Shown: positions 47,280-57,249, counted from the stretch's first letter. The stretch is DNA of 64,000 nt from Paraburkholderia bryophila (GCF_003269035.1 NZ_QLTK01000002.1:434001-498000), one strand, 5' to 3'. A program made the numbers and translations. The notes: generated by a model not told the origin, from the sequence alone.

Positions 47280-48182
47280 ATGGCTTACAAAACGATTGAA
47301 GACACGATCGGCAATACGCCGCTCGTGCAACTTGTGCGGCTTCCCGACGACGAGATCCGCAGCCGCAATAACGTGATCCTTGCGAAGCTCGAGGGCAACA
47401 ACCCTGCGGGTTCGGTGAAGGATCGTCCGGCGCTGTCCATGATCAAGAAAGCGGAAGCGCGCGGGCGCATCAAACCGGGCGACACGCTGATCGAATCGAC
47501 CAGCGGCAATACCGGCATTGCGTTGGCTATGGCGGCCGCGATTCGCGGCTACAAGATGGTGCTGATCATGCCGGAAGATCTGTCGATCGAACGCCGTCAA
47601 AGCATGGCCGCGTACGGCGCGCAGATCATTCTCACGCCGGTCACCGGCGGCATGGAATACGCCCGCGATCTCGCTGAGCAGATGCAGCGCGAAGGCAAGG
47701 GCATCATTCTCGACCAGTTCGCGAATCCGGATAATCCGGCCGCGCACGTCCAAGGTACGGGTCCGGAAATCTGGCGCGATACCGAAGGGCGCATTACGCA
47801 CTTCGTGTCGTCCATGGGTACGACCGGCACGATCATGGGCGTGTCCACGTATCTGAAGCAACAGAACCAGGCGATTGAAATCGTCGGTGCGCAGCCCGAA
47901 GAAGGCTCGCGTATTCCAGGCATCCGCAAATGGCCGGAAGCCTATCTGCCCAAGATTTTCGATCGCAGCCGCGTGGATCGCGTCGAGAACGTGAGCCAGT
48001 CCGCAGCGGAAGCGATGGTGCGTCGTATGGCGGCGGTGGAGGGCATCTTTGCCGGCATCTCGTCGGGCGGCGCGTGTGAAGTGGCGCTGCGCGTTGCGCG
48101 TCAGGTCGAGAATGCGACGATCGTGTTTATTGTCTGCGATCGCGGCGACCGCTATCTGTCCACGGGCGTGTTTCCCGCCTGA
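47280..48182 (+). CDS. cysM: Cysteine synthase B
   Basis: The 300-residue PLP enzyme makes cysteine from O-acetylserine and sulfide or thiosulfate. The cofactor lysine is in NNPAGSVKDRPAL. STSGNTGIALAMAAAI follows, with the phosphate loop in SSMGTTGTIMG. SIERRQ in the active-site lid, and the overall length, favour CysM over CysK. ATG 47280 begins the family-typical MAYKTIEDTIGNTPLV. Strong terminators lie on both sides, so it is monocistronic. Confidence 0.96.
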   Translation: MAYKTIEDTIGNTPLVQLVRLPDDEIRSRNNVILAKLEGNNPAGSVKDRPALSMIKKAEARGRIKPGDTLIESTSGNTGIALAMAAAIRGYKMVLIMPEDLSIERRQSMAAYGAQIILTPVTGGMEYARDLAEQMQREGKGIILDQFANPDNPAAHVQGTGPEIWRDTEGRITHFVSSMGTTGTIMGVSTYLKQQNQAIEIVGAQPEEGSRIPGIRKWPEAYLPKIFDRSRVDRVENVSQSAAEAMVRRMAAVEGIFAGISSGGACEVALRVARQVENATIVFIVCDRGDRYLSTGVFPA

Positions 48183-48209
48183 GTTCGCCACTTCGCTCGA
48201 ACGAAGGCA

Positions 48210-48247
48210 AAAGCGCCGGTCCTCTCAACGAGGACCGGCGCTTTTTT
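48210..48247 (+). terminator. Rho-independent terminator after cysM
   Basis: AGCGCCGGTCCTC / GAGGACCGGCGCT perfect 13-bp stem, loop TCAAC, followed by six to seven Ts. Confidence 0.93.
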
Positions 48248-48280
48248 ATTCATCGTGCGATATGACGCGAACCGGTGGAT

Positions 48281-49510
48281 TTACTGTGAAGCTGCCACCG
48301 GCGGCGTTGCGTTCCTGACGGCGCTTGCCGCGTCGCTCGCTTCCATCTGCGCCTTGACGCGCTGACCCAACTGATAAACCGCGAGCGCATAAAAGAAGCT
48401 GCGGTTATAGCGCGTCAGCACGTAGAAGTTCTTCAAGCCCAGCATGTACTCGGTGCCGCGTCCCGGCGACGGCAGGTCCACCACCGTAACCGGCGTACCG
48501 GCTTCGGCCGCGACGTCCACATCCGGCTCGTTCAGCAGCAGGCCGGCACGCAGCAACTGGTCGAGCGGCCAATGGGGTTCCGGCTGGCCGTCGGCGGCGG
48601 CTTGCGCGACACCCAGACTGCCGGCGTCCGTGCCGATCTTCCACACCACCGGCCGGCCGCTTTCCCAGCCGTTCTGACGCAGATAGTTCGCCACGCTGCC
48701 GATCGCATCCGCCTGGTTGGTGCGCAGGTCGATCTGCTTGTTGCCGTCGTAGCTCACCGCGTATTGAACGATGCTGCTCGGCAGAAACTGCGGAATGCCG
48801 ATCGCGCCGGTGTACGAGCCGAGCACCGTGGTCGGGTCGATCTGCGAATCACGCGTCCATACCAGGTAGTCTTCGAGATTCTTGCGGAAGGTTGCCTGAC
48901 GATCCGCGCGATTGGCGGTGCTCGGATAGTCGAAGCTGAGCGTGGTCAGCGCGTCGAGCACGCGGAAGTTGCCCATGAAGCGACCGTAAATCGTCTCCAC
49001 GCCGATAATGCCGACGACCACCTCCGGCGGCACGCCGAACTCGTCGTACGCGCGTTGCAGCGTGGCCTGGTTGGCGCGCCAGAAGCGCACGCCGGCGTTG
49101 ATGCGGATCTGGTCGAGAAAGCGCGACTGATAGACGCGCCAGTTCTTGATGGACGGCGAGGGCGACGGCGTCACCAGCTTGACCGCGGTCGCCGAATAGC
49201 TCACGTGCGAAAACAGCGCGTGCAATGCGTCGGGGTCGAAGTCGTAGCGCGCGACCATGTCGTTGATGAACGTGTCTACGGCGGGATTGTTCGCGTAGCG
49301 CTGCGGGACGATTTCTTCTTCGAAGGTTTGCCCTTGCGGCACGGCGGGCTGCGGCTGGCTTTGCGCGATCTGCACCGGCGCTTTCTTGCCGGCGCTTTGC
49401 GCCTGCGCCGGAGGGGTTGCCATGAACATGCACGATACGACGGATAGTGCGGCGACTACCGTTTTGGTGCGTAGCCGGTTTCGTGCAGACAGAGCAAGCT
49501 TGACGGTCAT
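48281..49510 (-). CDS. mltB: Membrane-bound lytic murein transglycosylase B
   Basis: The 409-residue periplasmic enzyme cleaves peptidoglycan glycan strands to 1,6-anhydro-muropeptides. It has a signal segment (residues ~15-37, AQA cleavage, no lipobox Cys) and the catalytic glutamate in VGIIGVETIYGR. The Slt35-type GSYTGAIGIPQFLPSS follows, with YLRQNGWESGRP. The usual MltB lipid anchor is missing, so it is probably soluble. ATG 49510 starts the signal peptide. Confidence 0.93.
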   Translation of the reverse strand: MTVKLALSARNRLRTKTVVAALSVVSCMFMATPPAQAQSAGKKAPVQIAQSQPQPAVPQGQTFEEEIVPQRYANNPAVDTFINDMVARYDFDPDALHALFSHVSYSATAVKLVTPSPSPSIKNWRVYQSRFLDQIRINAGVRFWRANQATLQRAYDEFGVPPEVVVGIIGVETIYGRFMGNFRVLDALTTLSFDYPSTANRADRQATFRKNLEDYLVWTRDSQIDPTTVLGSYTGAIGIPQFLPSSIVQYAVSYDGNKQIDLRTNQADAIGSVANYLRQNGWESGRPVVWKIGTDAGSLGVAQAAADGQPEPHWPLDQLLRAGLLLNEPDVDVAAEAGTPVTVVDLPSPGRGTEYMLGLKNFYVLTRYNRSFFYALAVYQLGQRVKAQMEASDAASAVRNATPPVAASQ

Positions 49511-49709
49511 AGTGAGCTGAAGGCGCGGTGCGCAGGAGACAGGGAAAAACGGTTCGGGGCAGTATACCCGAGGCCTTCTGCAAAACTGTGGTGGATATGT
49601 CGTACCCGCGTCGTGTGGTAACTTGATGAATGTTGGCGCGCCGAGGGCGCGTGCCCTGGATGGAGACACGCCGCGCGCGCATCACGGTGCCGCGCCGCAG
49701 AAGAGAATC

Positions 49710-50633
49710 ATGGCAACAGGTTTTTATTCCCACGCCGACTGTCTGCTGCACGATATGGGGCAATGGCATCCCGAATGCCCCGCGCGTCTGCAGGCGATCG
49801 AAGATCAGCTGATCGCGAGCCGCATCGACTCGCTGATCGAGCGCGAGTCGCCGCCGCTCGCCGACGAAGCCGCGCTGCTGCGCGTGCATACGCAAGCTCA
49901 CGTCGACTATATTCGCGATCGTTCGCCTGTCGAAGGTCTCGCCGAGATCGACCCCGATACGTCGATGAACCCGCACACCTTGCAGGCCGCGTTGCGCGCG
50001 GCGGGCGCGGCGGTGGCCGCGACGGACGCAGTGATCGAAGGCCGTTACGACAACGCGTTCTGCAGCGTGCGCCCGCCGGGCCACCACGCGGAGCCGGCGC
50101 GCGCGATGGGCTTCTGCTTCTTCAACAACGTCGCGGTCGCCGCGCGTCATGCGCTCGAAGTGCATGGCCTGGAGCGCGTCGCGATCATCGATTTCGACGT
50201 GCATCACGGCAACGGCACCGAAGCGGCTTTCTCGGGCGACGCGCGCGTGCTGATGTGCAGCATCTTCCAGCATCCGTTCTATCCGTTCAGCGGCGCGGAC
50301 AACCAGGCGTCGAACATGTGCAACGTGCCGATGGCGGCGCGCTCGAAAGGCATGGAAGTGCGCGAGGTGGTGGACATGATGTGGCTGCCGCGTCTGCACG
50401 AATTCAAGCCGGAGATGATCTTCGTCTCCGCGGGTTTCGACGCGCATCGTGAAGACGATCTCGGCAACATGGGTCTCGTCGAAGACGACTACGCGTGGAT
50501 CACCGACCAGATGCGCGAGATCGCGAAGCGTTATGCGCGCGGGCGCATCGTCAGTTGTCTCGAGGGCGGTTATAACTTGTCGGCGCTCGGACGCAGCGTG
50601 GTTGCGCACGTGCGTGCGCTGGCCGGGATCTGA
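49710..50633 (+). CDS. Histone-deacetylase-like amidohydrolase
   Basis: The 307-residue zinc hydrolase is of the arginase/deacetylase superfamily. The tandem His pair is in RPPGHHAEP, the zinc ligands in IIDFDVHHGNG and SAGFDAHREDD, and the final catalytic region in CLEGGYNLSALG. Bacterial members remove acetyl groups from acetylpolyamines, acetoin-type or protein lysine substrates; which applies here cannot be read. It is cytoplasmic. ATG 49710 follows AAGAGA. Confidence 0.92.
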   Translation: MATGFYSHADCLLHDMGQWHPECPARLQAIEDQLIASRIDSLIERESPPLADEAALLRVHTQAHVDYIRDRSPVEGLAEIDPDTSMNPHTLQAALRAAGAAVAATDAVIEGRYDNAFCSVRPPGHHAEPARAMGFCFFNNVAVAARHALEVHGLERVAIIDFDVHHGNGTEAAFSGDARVLMCSIFQHPFYPFSGADNQASNMCNVPMAARSKGMEVREVVDMMWLPRLHEFKPEMIFVSAGFDAHREDDLGNMGLVEDDYAWITDQMREIAKRYARGRIVSCLEGGYNLSALGRSVVAHVRALAGI

Positions 50634-50734
50634 GGCGCAAAGGCGCAGAACCGCGGAACCGCTATGCGGCATGCTGCCGCCAACGCGCAGTGCGCTCCAC
50701 GCGCGGCGTGTGTGAATTCAACCAGGACCGAGCC

Positions 50735-51538
50735 ATGACTGCCGACGTGCGCAACGCTTCATTAGTCGAGATCGAACACGGCGCGTATGGCATGCCGGGT
50801 GTCGTACTGGTGACGATGAACCGGCCCGACGCATTCAACGCGCTCTCCGAGGCGCTGCTCGACGCATTGCAGGTGGCACTGACCGACATCGCGCAGTCGT
50901 CGGTGGCGCGCGTGGTCGTGATCGCGGGTGCGGGGCGCGCATTCTGCGCGGGTCACGATCTGAAGGAGATGCGCGCGGCGCCGTCGTTGGCGTACTACCA
51001 GGCGCTGTTCGCCCGCTGCACGAAACTGATGATGACGATCCAGCGCATGCCGCAACCGGTGATCGCGCGGGTGCAGGGCATTGCCACGGCGGCGGGTTGT
51101 CAACTGGTCGCGATGTGCGATCTCGCGGTCGCGGCCGAGACGGCGCGCTTCGCGGTGTCGGGCGTGAATCTGGGGTTGTTCTGCGCGACGCCGTCGGTGC
51201 CGCTGTCACGCAACCTGTCGCGCAAGGCGGCGCTGGAGATGCTGCTGACCGGCGATTTCATCGATGCCGCCGAGGCGAAGCAGCAAGGTCTGGTGAATCG
51301 CGTGGCGCCGGCCGACGCGTTGGACGCGGAAATCGCGCGGCTCGCCACAAGCATCTGCGCGAAACCGGTCGAAGCGGTGAGCGCGGGCAAGGGGCTTTTT
51401 TATCGCCAGCTCGAGATGGGCATTGAAGCGGCGTATCAGCTCGCCGGCCAGACGATGGCCTGCAACATGATGGATGAATCTGCGCTCGAAGGCGTGCAGG
51501 CGTTTATCGAAAAGCGGCCGCCGGACTGGAAGGACTAG
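50735..51538 (+). CDS. Enoyl-CoA hydratase/isomerase family protein, ECHDC3-like
   Basis: The 267-residue crotonase-fold protein has the oxyanion-hole motif FCAGHDLKEM and a second loop QGIATAAGCQLVAMCDLAVAAETARF, then GVNLGLFCATPSVPLSR. The two glutamates of classical enoyl-CoA hydratase are replaced: Gln in GCQ, and no Glu before NLGL. This matches ECHDC3-type members, whose reaction is unknown. Acyl-CoA binding is likely, hydration doubtful. ATG 50735 has AGGA upstream. The gene faces the alpha/beta hydrolase. Confidence 0.88.
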   Translation: MTADVRNASLVEIEHGAYGMPGVVLVTMNRPDAFNALSEALLDALQVALTDIAQSSVARVVVIAGAGRAFCAGHDLKEMRAAPSLAYYQALFARCTKLMMTIQRMPQPVIARVQGIATAAGCQLVAMCDLAVAAETARFAVSGVNLGLFCATPSVPLSRNLSRKAALEMLLTGDFIDAAEAKQQGLVNRVAPADALDAEIARLATSICAKPVEAVSAGKGLFYRQLEMGIEAAYQLAGQTMACNMMDESALEGVQAFIEKRPPDWKD

Positions 51539-51558
51539 GCGCGTCCCGCCGCTTTCGC

Positions 51559-52464
51559 TCAACTTCTCGCCACAACCCGTTTCTCAATCCACTCGATCAG
51601 CGCCCCAATCACCCGATCGCGATCCAGGTCGTTCATCGTCTCGTGATAGCTGCCGTCGTGCAGCGTGAGCGTCTTATCCGGCGAACCCGCGAACTGACCG
51701 AACGCGCGGCTGCCGTCGGGTTCCGTGAGCTTGTCGGCCGTACCGTGATACACCAGCAGCGGCACGCGCAAACCCGTACGACCTTGTTCGATCCGCGCCA
51801 TCGCCAGCAACAACTCCGCGCCGGTGCGCGCCGGAATCGCGCCGTGATGCACGAGCGGATCGTTGCGATTGGCGTTCACCACCGGTTCGAGCCGCGACAA
51901 CAAGGCGGCGTCGATTTTCATCGCCGGGAAGCCCGGCCACAACCGGCTGATCAGCTGGCTCAGCTTGAGCATCCAGCGCGGCACGTCGCGGCCGGGCGCC
52001 AGGGCTGGACTCGACAGAATCAGCCCGTTCAGGCGGCGGTCAGTCGCGCCGAGCCGCTCGATCGCGTAGAGCGCGGCCACCGCGCCGCCCATGCTGTGCC
52101 CCATCAGAAAGAGCGGCGCGCAACTTTGCGCCGCCGCGTCGAGCAACGCCTGCGCATCCAGCAGATAGTCGTCGAAGCGGTTCACGTATGCGCGCTTGCC
52201 CGGCGCTTCGCCGTGACCGCGCAGATCGATCGCGACCAGTTCGATGCCGGCCGCGTTCAACCGCGCAGCCAGCGCGGCGTAGCGCCCGGCGTGCTCGGCG
52301 AGGCCATGCAGCAGCGCCACCGTCGCCCGCAGTGGCGCGGTCGGCTGCCAGCGGTAGAGCGGCAACGTGATGCCGTCGGCGGTCGTCACCGAGCCGCGCC
52401 GCGCCGCGCCGTTCGTCCGCGAGCCGTCGGTGGGCCGCAGCGTGCTGTGTTGGGATGTCTCCAT
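51559..52464 (-). CDS. Alpha/beta hydrolase, monoacylglycerol-lipase type
   Basis: The 301-residue serine hydrolase has the nucleophile in MGHSMGGAVAALYA, the acid in HGTADKLTEPDGSR, the His in SYHETMND, and the HGLAEHAGRY oxyanion region. These are the marks of the YqiA/MGLL-like lysophospholipase and monoglyceride-lipase group. The substrate is unproven. No signal peptide is seen. Its stop lies 20 bases from the convergent crotonase stop with no clear terminator between. Confidence 0.9.
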   Translation of the reverse strand: METSQHSTLRPTDGSRTNGAARRGSVTTADGITLPLYRWQPTAPLRATVALLHGLAEHAGRYAALAARLNAAGIELVAIDLRGHGEAPGKRAYVNRFDDYLLDAQALLDAAAQSCAPLFLMGHSMGGAVAALYAIERLGATDRRLNGLILSSPALAPGRDVPRWMLKLSQLISRLWPGFPAMKIDAALLSRLEPVVNANRNDPLVHHGAIPARTGAELLLAMARIEQGRTGLRVPLLVYHGTADKLTEPDGSRAFGQFAGSPDKTLTLHDGSYHETMNDLDRDRVIGALIEWIEKRVVARS

Positions 52465-52704
52465 GGCCGTCGTCTATCCTGATTTTGTTCCGCCCGATCA
52501 TAGTCGTTGGCACGCGATGCACGCGAGCATCCCGTGCCGGGCAGGCCTCTAATGCTCTCAGGTTATAAAAAGCGCGCAATTGATTATTAAAGGGAATGAC
52601 GTCGCTGCGGTAGAATTGCGGCCTCAAATCCCAATAAAAGCAACGGCGGCCGCTTGTCCGGAGCACACAACGCTCGCAGACAAACTCCGCCGTTTCGTTT
52701 TTCC

Positions 52705-53739
52705 ATGATCGAAATACGCAATATCTCCCAGCGTTTCGCCGGACCCCGGGGCTGGGTCGAGGCGCTGCACAACGTCAATCTGTCGATCCCGGCGGGTGAA
52801 GTGTTCGGCATCATTGGCCGAAGCGGCGCGGGCAAGAGCACGCTGGTGCGCACGCTCAACCTGCTAACGCGTCCGTCCGAGGGCAACATCGTCGTCAACG
52901 GCCGCGATCTGACCACGCTGCCCGCCGCGCAACTGCGCGAGGCGCGCCGCGAAATCGGCATGATCTTCCAGCACTTCAATCTGCTGTCGTCGCGCACCGT
53001 GTACGAGAACGTGGCGTTGCCGCTCGAACTCGCCGGCGTGAAGCGCGCCGAAATCGAAGCGAACGTGCTGCCGCTGCTGGAGCTGGTCGGCCTGTCGGCG
53101 CAGAAAGACCGTTATCCGGCGCAGATCAGCGGCGGCCAGAAGCAGCGCGTCGGTATCGCGCGTGCATTGGCGAGCAAGCCGAAAGTGCTGCTCTCCGACG
53201 AAGCCACTTCCGCGCTCGACCCCGAAACCACCCGCGCGATTCTCGATCTGCTCAAACGCATCAATCGCGAACTGAACCTGACGATCGTGCTGATCACCCA
53301 CCAGATGGACGTGATCAAGCAGGTCTGCGATCGCGTCGCGGTGCTGGACGCGGGCCGTGTGGTCGAGGAGGGCAAGGTAATCGACGTGTTCCTGCAACCG
53401 CATCACGAGGTCACGCGCGCCCTGATCGGCGACGTGATCGCGCAGGAACTGCCGCCCGCCATGAAAGCGCGTGTCGCCGAACGTCTCAAGACGGGCCGTG
53501 GCCATTTGCTGCGTCTGGCGTTCACCGGTTCGGGCGTCGACCAGCCGATCCTGTCGGAGACGATTCGCCGCTTCGAACTCGACTTCAACATCCTGCACGG
53601 CCAGATCGACGAGATCCAGGGGCAGACGTTCGGCTCGCTCGCGGTGCTCGCGGGCGGCGAACCGGTGAAGGTGGCGCAGGCGCTGACGTATCTGCGCGAA
53701 CAGGGTGTGGTGGTGGAGGAGCTCTCGTATGTTGAGTGA
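52705..53739 (+). CDS. metN: Methionine ABC importer ATP-binding protein
   Basis: The 344-residue ATPase has Walker [13 protein letters not shown] (~38), signature [10 protein letters not shown], Walker [13 protein letters not shown] and a C-terminal NIL/ACT regulatory domain (residues ~265-340) that senses methionine. The domain order fits MetN of the D/L-methionine importer. ATG 52705 starts the family N-terminus. The gene overlaps metI by 11 bases. Confidence 0.97.
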   Translation: MIEIRNISQRFAGPRGWVEALHNVNLSIPAGEVFGIIGRSGAGKSTLVRTLNLLTRPSEGNIVVNGRDLTTLPAAQLREARREIGMIFQHFNLLSSRTVYENVALPLELAGVKRAEIEANVLPLLELVGLSAQKDRYPAQISGGQKQRVGIARALASKPKVLLSDEATSALDPETTRAILDLLKRINRELNLTIVLITHQMDVIKQVCDRVAVLDAGRVVEEGKVIDVFLQPHHEVTRALIGDVIAQELPPAMKARVAERLKTGRGHLLRLAFTGSGVDQPILSETIRRFELDFNILHGQIDEIQGQTFGSLAVLAGGEPVKVAQALTYLREQGVVVEELSYVE

Positions 53740-54382
53740 AATGTTCGATATGTTCGTCCAGTCGTTCTGGGAAACGCTCGTGATGGTGGGCATTTCCGGA
53801 CTGGTCGGCGCGGCGGTGGGCTTGCCGCTCGGCGTGTTGCTGTACCTGACCGATCGTCAGGGCGTATTGCAGAACATCACGGTGAATCGTGTGATGGGCG
53901 TGATCGTCAATGCGGTGCGTTCGACGCCGTTCATCATCCTGCTGGTCGCGGTGATTCCGTTCACGCGTCTGATCGTCGGTTCGTCGATCGGCACGATGGC
54001 TGCCGTGGTGCCGCTGACGATCGCCGCCGCGCCGTTCATCGCGCGTCTGGTCGAAACCGCGCTGCGAGAGGTCGACCGCGGGCTGATCGAAGCGGCCCAG
54101 GCCATGGGCGCGACCACCAGCCAGATCGTCTTCAAGGTGCTGTTGCCGGAATCGCTGCCGGGCGTGGTGGCGGGGCTGACGATCACGTTCGTCTCGCTGG
54201 TCGGCTATTCGGCGATGGCCGGCGCGATCGGCGGCGGCGGTCTGGGCGATCTGGGCATTCGTTACGGGTATCAGCGGTTTTTGCCGGAAGTGATGTTGAC
54301 GGTCGTGGTGATCCTGATCGTCTTCGTGCAACTGGTGCAGTCGTTCGGGGATTGGCTCGTGCGTCGTTTGAGCCATAAATAA
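53729..54382 (+). CDS. metI: Methionine ABC importer permease
   Basis: The 217-residue inner membrane protein has five to six helices. The cytoplasmic EAA loop ([23 protein letters not shown]) docks onto MetN. The N-terminus [17 protein letters not shown] is typical of MetI. GGAGGAG eight bases upstream lies inside metN, giving translational coupling. It is followed by metQ. Confidence 0.97.
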   Translation: MLSEMFDMFVQSFWETLVMVGISGLVGAAVGLPLGVLLYLTDRQGVLQNITVNRVMGVIVNAVRSTPFIILLVAVIPFTRLIVGSSIGTMAAVVPLTIAAAPFIARLVETALREVDRGLIEAAQAMGATTSQIVFKVLLPESLPGVVAGLTITFVSLVGYSAMAGAIGGGGLGDLGIRYGYQRFLPEVMLTVVVILIVFVQLVQSFGDWLVRRLSHK

Positions 54383-54414
54383 CAACAGAAACATCAGGTT
54401 TGGAAAGGTCCATC

Positions 54415-55212
54415 ATGCAACGTCGTTTGGTTCTCAAGCTCGCCGCCCTGCTCGGCGCCGCGTCGCTGTTCGCCGCCAGTGCGGCTCAGGCCGAAGACTC
54501 GATCAAGGTCGGCGTCACCGGCGGTCCGCACGCGCAGATCATGGAAGTCGTGAAGACGGTCGCGGCAAAGAACGGTCTGAACATCAAGATCATCGAATTC
54601 GCCGACTACGTGCAGCCGAACGCTGCGCTCGCCGCCGGCGATCTGGACGCGAACAGCTACCAGCACGACCCGTACTTGCAGGCGCAGGTCAAGGACCGCG
54701 GTTACAAGCTGATCCGTATCGCCGATACGGTCACGTACCCGATGGGCATCTATTCGAAGAAAGTGAAGACGCTCGCCGAGTTGCAGCCGGGCGCGAAGAT
54801 TGCCGTGCCGAACGATCCGACCAACGGCGGCCGCGCCCTGTTGCTGCTGCAGAAGGAGGGCCTGCTGAAGCTGCGTGCCGATGCCGGCCTGAAGGCGACG
54901 CCGCTCGATATCGTCGACAATCCGCGCAAGCTGAAGATCGTCGAACTCGACGCGGCGCAGATTCCGCGTTCGCTGAACGACGTGGACGCCGCCGCGATCA
55001 ACACCAACTTCGCGATGGAAGCGGGCTTGAACCCGAAGAAGGACGCAATCGCCGCTGAAGACCCGAAGGGTCCGTACGTGAACATCATCGCGATTCGCGC
55101 GGAAGACAAGGACAAACCGTGGGTCGCCAAACTGGTCGCCGCGTACCATTCGCCGGAAGTGAAGCAGTTCGTGGCGACGAAATTCGGCGGCTCGGTGATC
55201 ACCGCGTGGTGA
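54415..55212 (+). CDS. metQ: Methionine-binding periplasmic protein, without lipobox
   Basis: The 265-residue NlpA/MetQ-family binding protein delivers methionine to MetNI. The signal peptide (residues 1-27) ends AAQAED and has no cysteine, unlike the lipoprotein MetQ of Escherichia coli, so the protein should be soluble. VGVTGGPHAQIMEVVK, the substrate-binding FADYVQPN and GDLDANSYQHDPYL are all present. ATG 54415 has GGAAAGG upstream. A terminator follows within 80 bases. Confidence 0.95.
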   Translation: MQRRLVLKLAALLGAASLFAASAAQAEDSIKVGVTGGPHAQIMEVVKTVAAKNGLNIKIIEFADYVQPNAALAAGDLDANSYQHDPYLQAQVKDRGYKLIRIADTVTYPMGIYSKKVKTLAELQPGAKIAVPNDPTNGGRALLLLQKEGLLKLRADAGLKATPLDIVDNPRKLKIVELDAAQIPRSLNDVDAAAINTNFAMEAGLNPKKDAIAAEDPKGPYVNIIAIRAEDKDKPWVAKLVAAYHSPEVKQFVATKFGGSVITAW

Positions 55213-55288
55213 TCCGGCATCCCCCATACGCAGTAAGTCAAACGTAGTAAGACACGACGGCAATGCAAAATTAGAGTCGTGGATCGGG

Positions 55289-55316
55289 ACCCGGGGTTGT
55301 CACCCGGGTTTTTTCG
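55289..55316 (+). terminator. Rho-independent terminator after metQ
   Basis: ACCCGGG / CCCGGGT stem with loop GTTGTCA and six Ts. Confidence 0.88.
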
Positions 55317-55327
55317 AGATTAAAATA

Positions 55328-55339
55328 GAACGATCGTTC
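55328..55339. promoter_or_regulatory. Palindromic operator upstream of etfBA-acd
   Basis: GAACGATCGTTC is a perfect 12-base palindrome, loosely continued by AT-rich flanks (AATA before, TTATT after). The form resembles TetR-family operators. It lies just after TAAAAT (55321) with TTGTCA 18 bases further up, a candidate promoter, and about 80 bases before a second -10 box. A fatty-acid-responsive TetR regulator is plausible but not shown. Confidence 0.55.
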
Positions 55340-55417
55340 GTTATTGCCGTCACGCCGCTGAGGAGCGATATCCTCCTGCTAGAGCGCCCGCGACGCGGTT
55401 GCCGTAAGGGCAGTCGC

Positions 55418-55423
55418 TATAAT
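55418..55423 (+). promoter_or_regulatory. Consensus -10 box before etfB
   Basis: TATAAT, 40 bases before the etfB ATG. The region 16-18 bases upstream has no good -35 match, so an activator or the upstream promoter may be needed. Confidence 0.5.
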
Positions 55424-55463
55424 GTTCGCTGGGTTGACGTATTCGTAACTTTGGAGCGTGTGC

Positions 55464-56213
55464 ATGAAAATCCTGGTGCCAGTGAAGAGAGTGGTCGATT
55501 ACAACGTGAAAGTTCGAGTCAAGTCGGACGGCACGGGTGTCGACATCGCGAACGTGAAGATGTCGATGAATCCGTTCGACGAAATCGCGGTTGAAGAGGC
55601 CGTGCGTCTGCGCGAAGCGGGCGTGGCGACCGAAGTGATCGCCGTGTCGGCGGGTGTGACGCAATCGCAGGAAACGCTGCGTACGGCGCTGGCGATCGGC
55701 GCGGACCGCGCGATCCTGATCGAGTCGAGTGAAGAACTGCAGCCGCTGGCGGTCGCCAAGCTGCTGAAGGCGCTGGTCGACAAGGAACAGCCGCAACTGG
55801 TCATCCTCGGCAAGCAGGCCATCGACGACGATTCGAACCAGACCGGCCAGATGCTGGCTGCGTTGGCGAATCTGCCGCAAGCGACGTTCGCGTCGAAAGT
55901 AGTCGTGGCCGACGGTAAAGCCACCGTATCGCGCGAAGTGGATGGCGGAGCGGAAACGCTGTCGCTGACGCTGCCGGCCGTGATCACCACCGACCTGCGT
56001 CTGAACGAGCCGCGCTACGTGACGCTGCCGAACATCATGAAGGCGAAGAAAAAGCCGCTGGAAACGATCAAGCCGGAAGACCTTGGCGTTGACGTGTCGC
56101 CGCGCCTGAAGACGCTGAAAGTCGTCGAGCCGCCCAAGCGTTCCGCCGGTGTGAAGGTGCCGGACGTGAAGACGCTGGTCGAGAAGCTGAAGACTGAAGC
56201 CAAGGTGCTTTAA
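55464..56213 (+). CDS. etfB: Electron transfer flavoprotein subunit beta
   Basis: The 249-residue subunit has [20 protein letters not shown], the AMP-binding loop and the hallmark [25 protein letters not shown] recognition segment that docks to dehydrogenases. With EtfA it carries electrons from acyl-CoA dehydrogenases to ETF-quinone oxidoreductase. ATG 55464 has GGAG eight bases upstream. etfA follows 22 bases later. Confidence 0.98.
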   Translation: MKILVPVKRVVDYNVKVRVKSDGTGVDIANVKMSMNPFDEIAVEEAVRLREAGVATEVIAVSAGVTQSQETLRTALAIGADRAILIESSEELQPLAVAKLLKALVDKEQPQLVILGKQAIDDDSNQTGQMLAALANLPQATFASKVVVADGKATVSREVDGGAETLSLTLPAVITTDLRLNEPRYVTLPNIMKAKKKPLETIKPEDLGVDVSPRLKTLKVVEPPKRSAGVKVPDVKTLVEKLKTEAKVL

Positions 56214-56235
56214 GAGAAACGCGGAGACAGACGAA

Positions 56236-57171
56236 ATGACGAATCTGGTTATTGCAGAACACGACGGCGCGTCGATTAAAGCCGCGACGCTGAACACGAT
56301 CGCCGCCGCGCAGAAGATCGGCGGTGATATTCACGTGCTGGTGGCGGGTCATAACGCGCAAGCCGCGGCAGACGCGGCAGCAAAGATCGCCGGCGTCGGC
56401 AAGGTGCTGCTCGCCGACGCACCGCAACTCGAAGCGGGCCTCGCGGAAAACGTCGAAGCCACGGTGCTGAACATCGCGAAGAACTACACGCACATCCTCG
56501 CGCCCGCAACCGCGTACGGCAAGAACGTCGCGCCGCGTATCGCCGCGAAGCTCGACGTCGCGCAGATCAGCGACATCACGGCCGTGGATAGCGCCGATAC
56601 GTTCGAGCGTCCAATCTACGCAGGCAACGCGATCGCCACGGTGCAATCGGCTGACCCGATCAAGGTCATTACCGTTCGTTCGACTGGCTTCGACGCTGTG
56701 GCGGCGGAAGGCGGAAGCGCAACGGTCGAGAAGATCGAAGCGGCAGCAGATAGCGGCATCTCGTCTTTCGTGAGCCGTGAAGTGACGAAGCTGGACCGTC
56801 CGGAACTGACCTCGGCGAAGATCATCGTCTCGGGTGGCCGTGGTCTGGGCAACGGCGAGAACTACACCAAGGTTCTGGAGCCGCTGGCCGACAAGCTGAA
56901 CGCGGCACTCGGCGCATCGCGCGCGGCGGTCGACGCGGGCTTCGTGCCGAATGACTATCAGGTCGGCCAGACCGGCAAGATCGTCGCGCCGCAACTCTAC
57001 GTGGCGGTCGGTATCTCGGGTGCGATCCAGCATCTGGCCGGCATGAAAGACTCGAAGGTCATCGTCGCGATCAATAAAGATCCGGAAGCGCCGATTTTCA
57101 GCGTCGCCGATTACGGTCTGGTGGGCGATCTGTTCACGGTCGTGCCGGAGCTCGTGAGCGAACTCGGCTAA
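56236..57171 (+). CDS. etfA: Electron transfer flavoprotein subunit alpha
   Basis: The 311-residue FAD-binding subunit has a C-terminal FAD domain ([50 protein letters not shown]). It pairs with EtfB. A hairpin lies between it and the following acyl-CoA dehydrogenase gene, so etfBA can be made without the dehydrogenase. Confidence 0.98.
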   Translation: MTNLVIAEHDGASIKAATLNTIAAAQKIGGDIHVLVAGHNAQAAADAAAKIAGVGKVLLADAPQLEAGLAENVEATVLNIAKNYTHILAPATAYGKNVAPRIAAKLDVAQISDITAVDSADTFERPIYAGNAIATVQSADPIKVITVRSTGFDAVAAEGGSATVEKIEAAADSGISSFVSREVTKLDRPELTSAKIIVSGGRGLGNGENYTKVLEPLADKLNAALGASRAAVDAGFVPNDYQVGQTGKIVAPQLYVAVGISGAIQHLAGMKDSKVIVAINKDPEAPIFSVADYGLVGDLFTVVPELVSELG

Positions 57172-57212
57172 ACGCCGCAGCGCCGTCTATAAGGCGTCTG
57201 GCAGCAACAGCG

Positions 57213-57249
57213 AAGGGCGCGGGACCGATCAAGTCCAGCGCCCTTTTTA
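57213..57249 (+). terminator. Terminator or attenuator between etfA and the acyl-CoA dehydrogenase gene
   Basis: AAGGGCGC / GCGCCCTT 8-bp arms with a 17-base loop and a T run. It ends or reduces transcription before the dehydrogenase gene, whose own start is 25 bases on. Confidence 0.75.
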
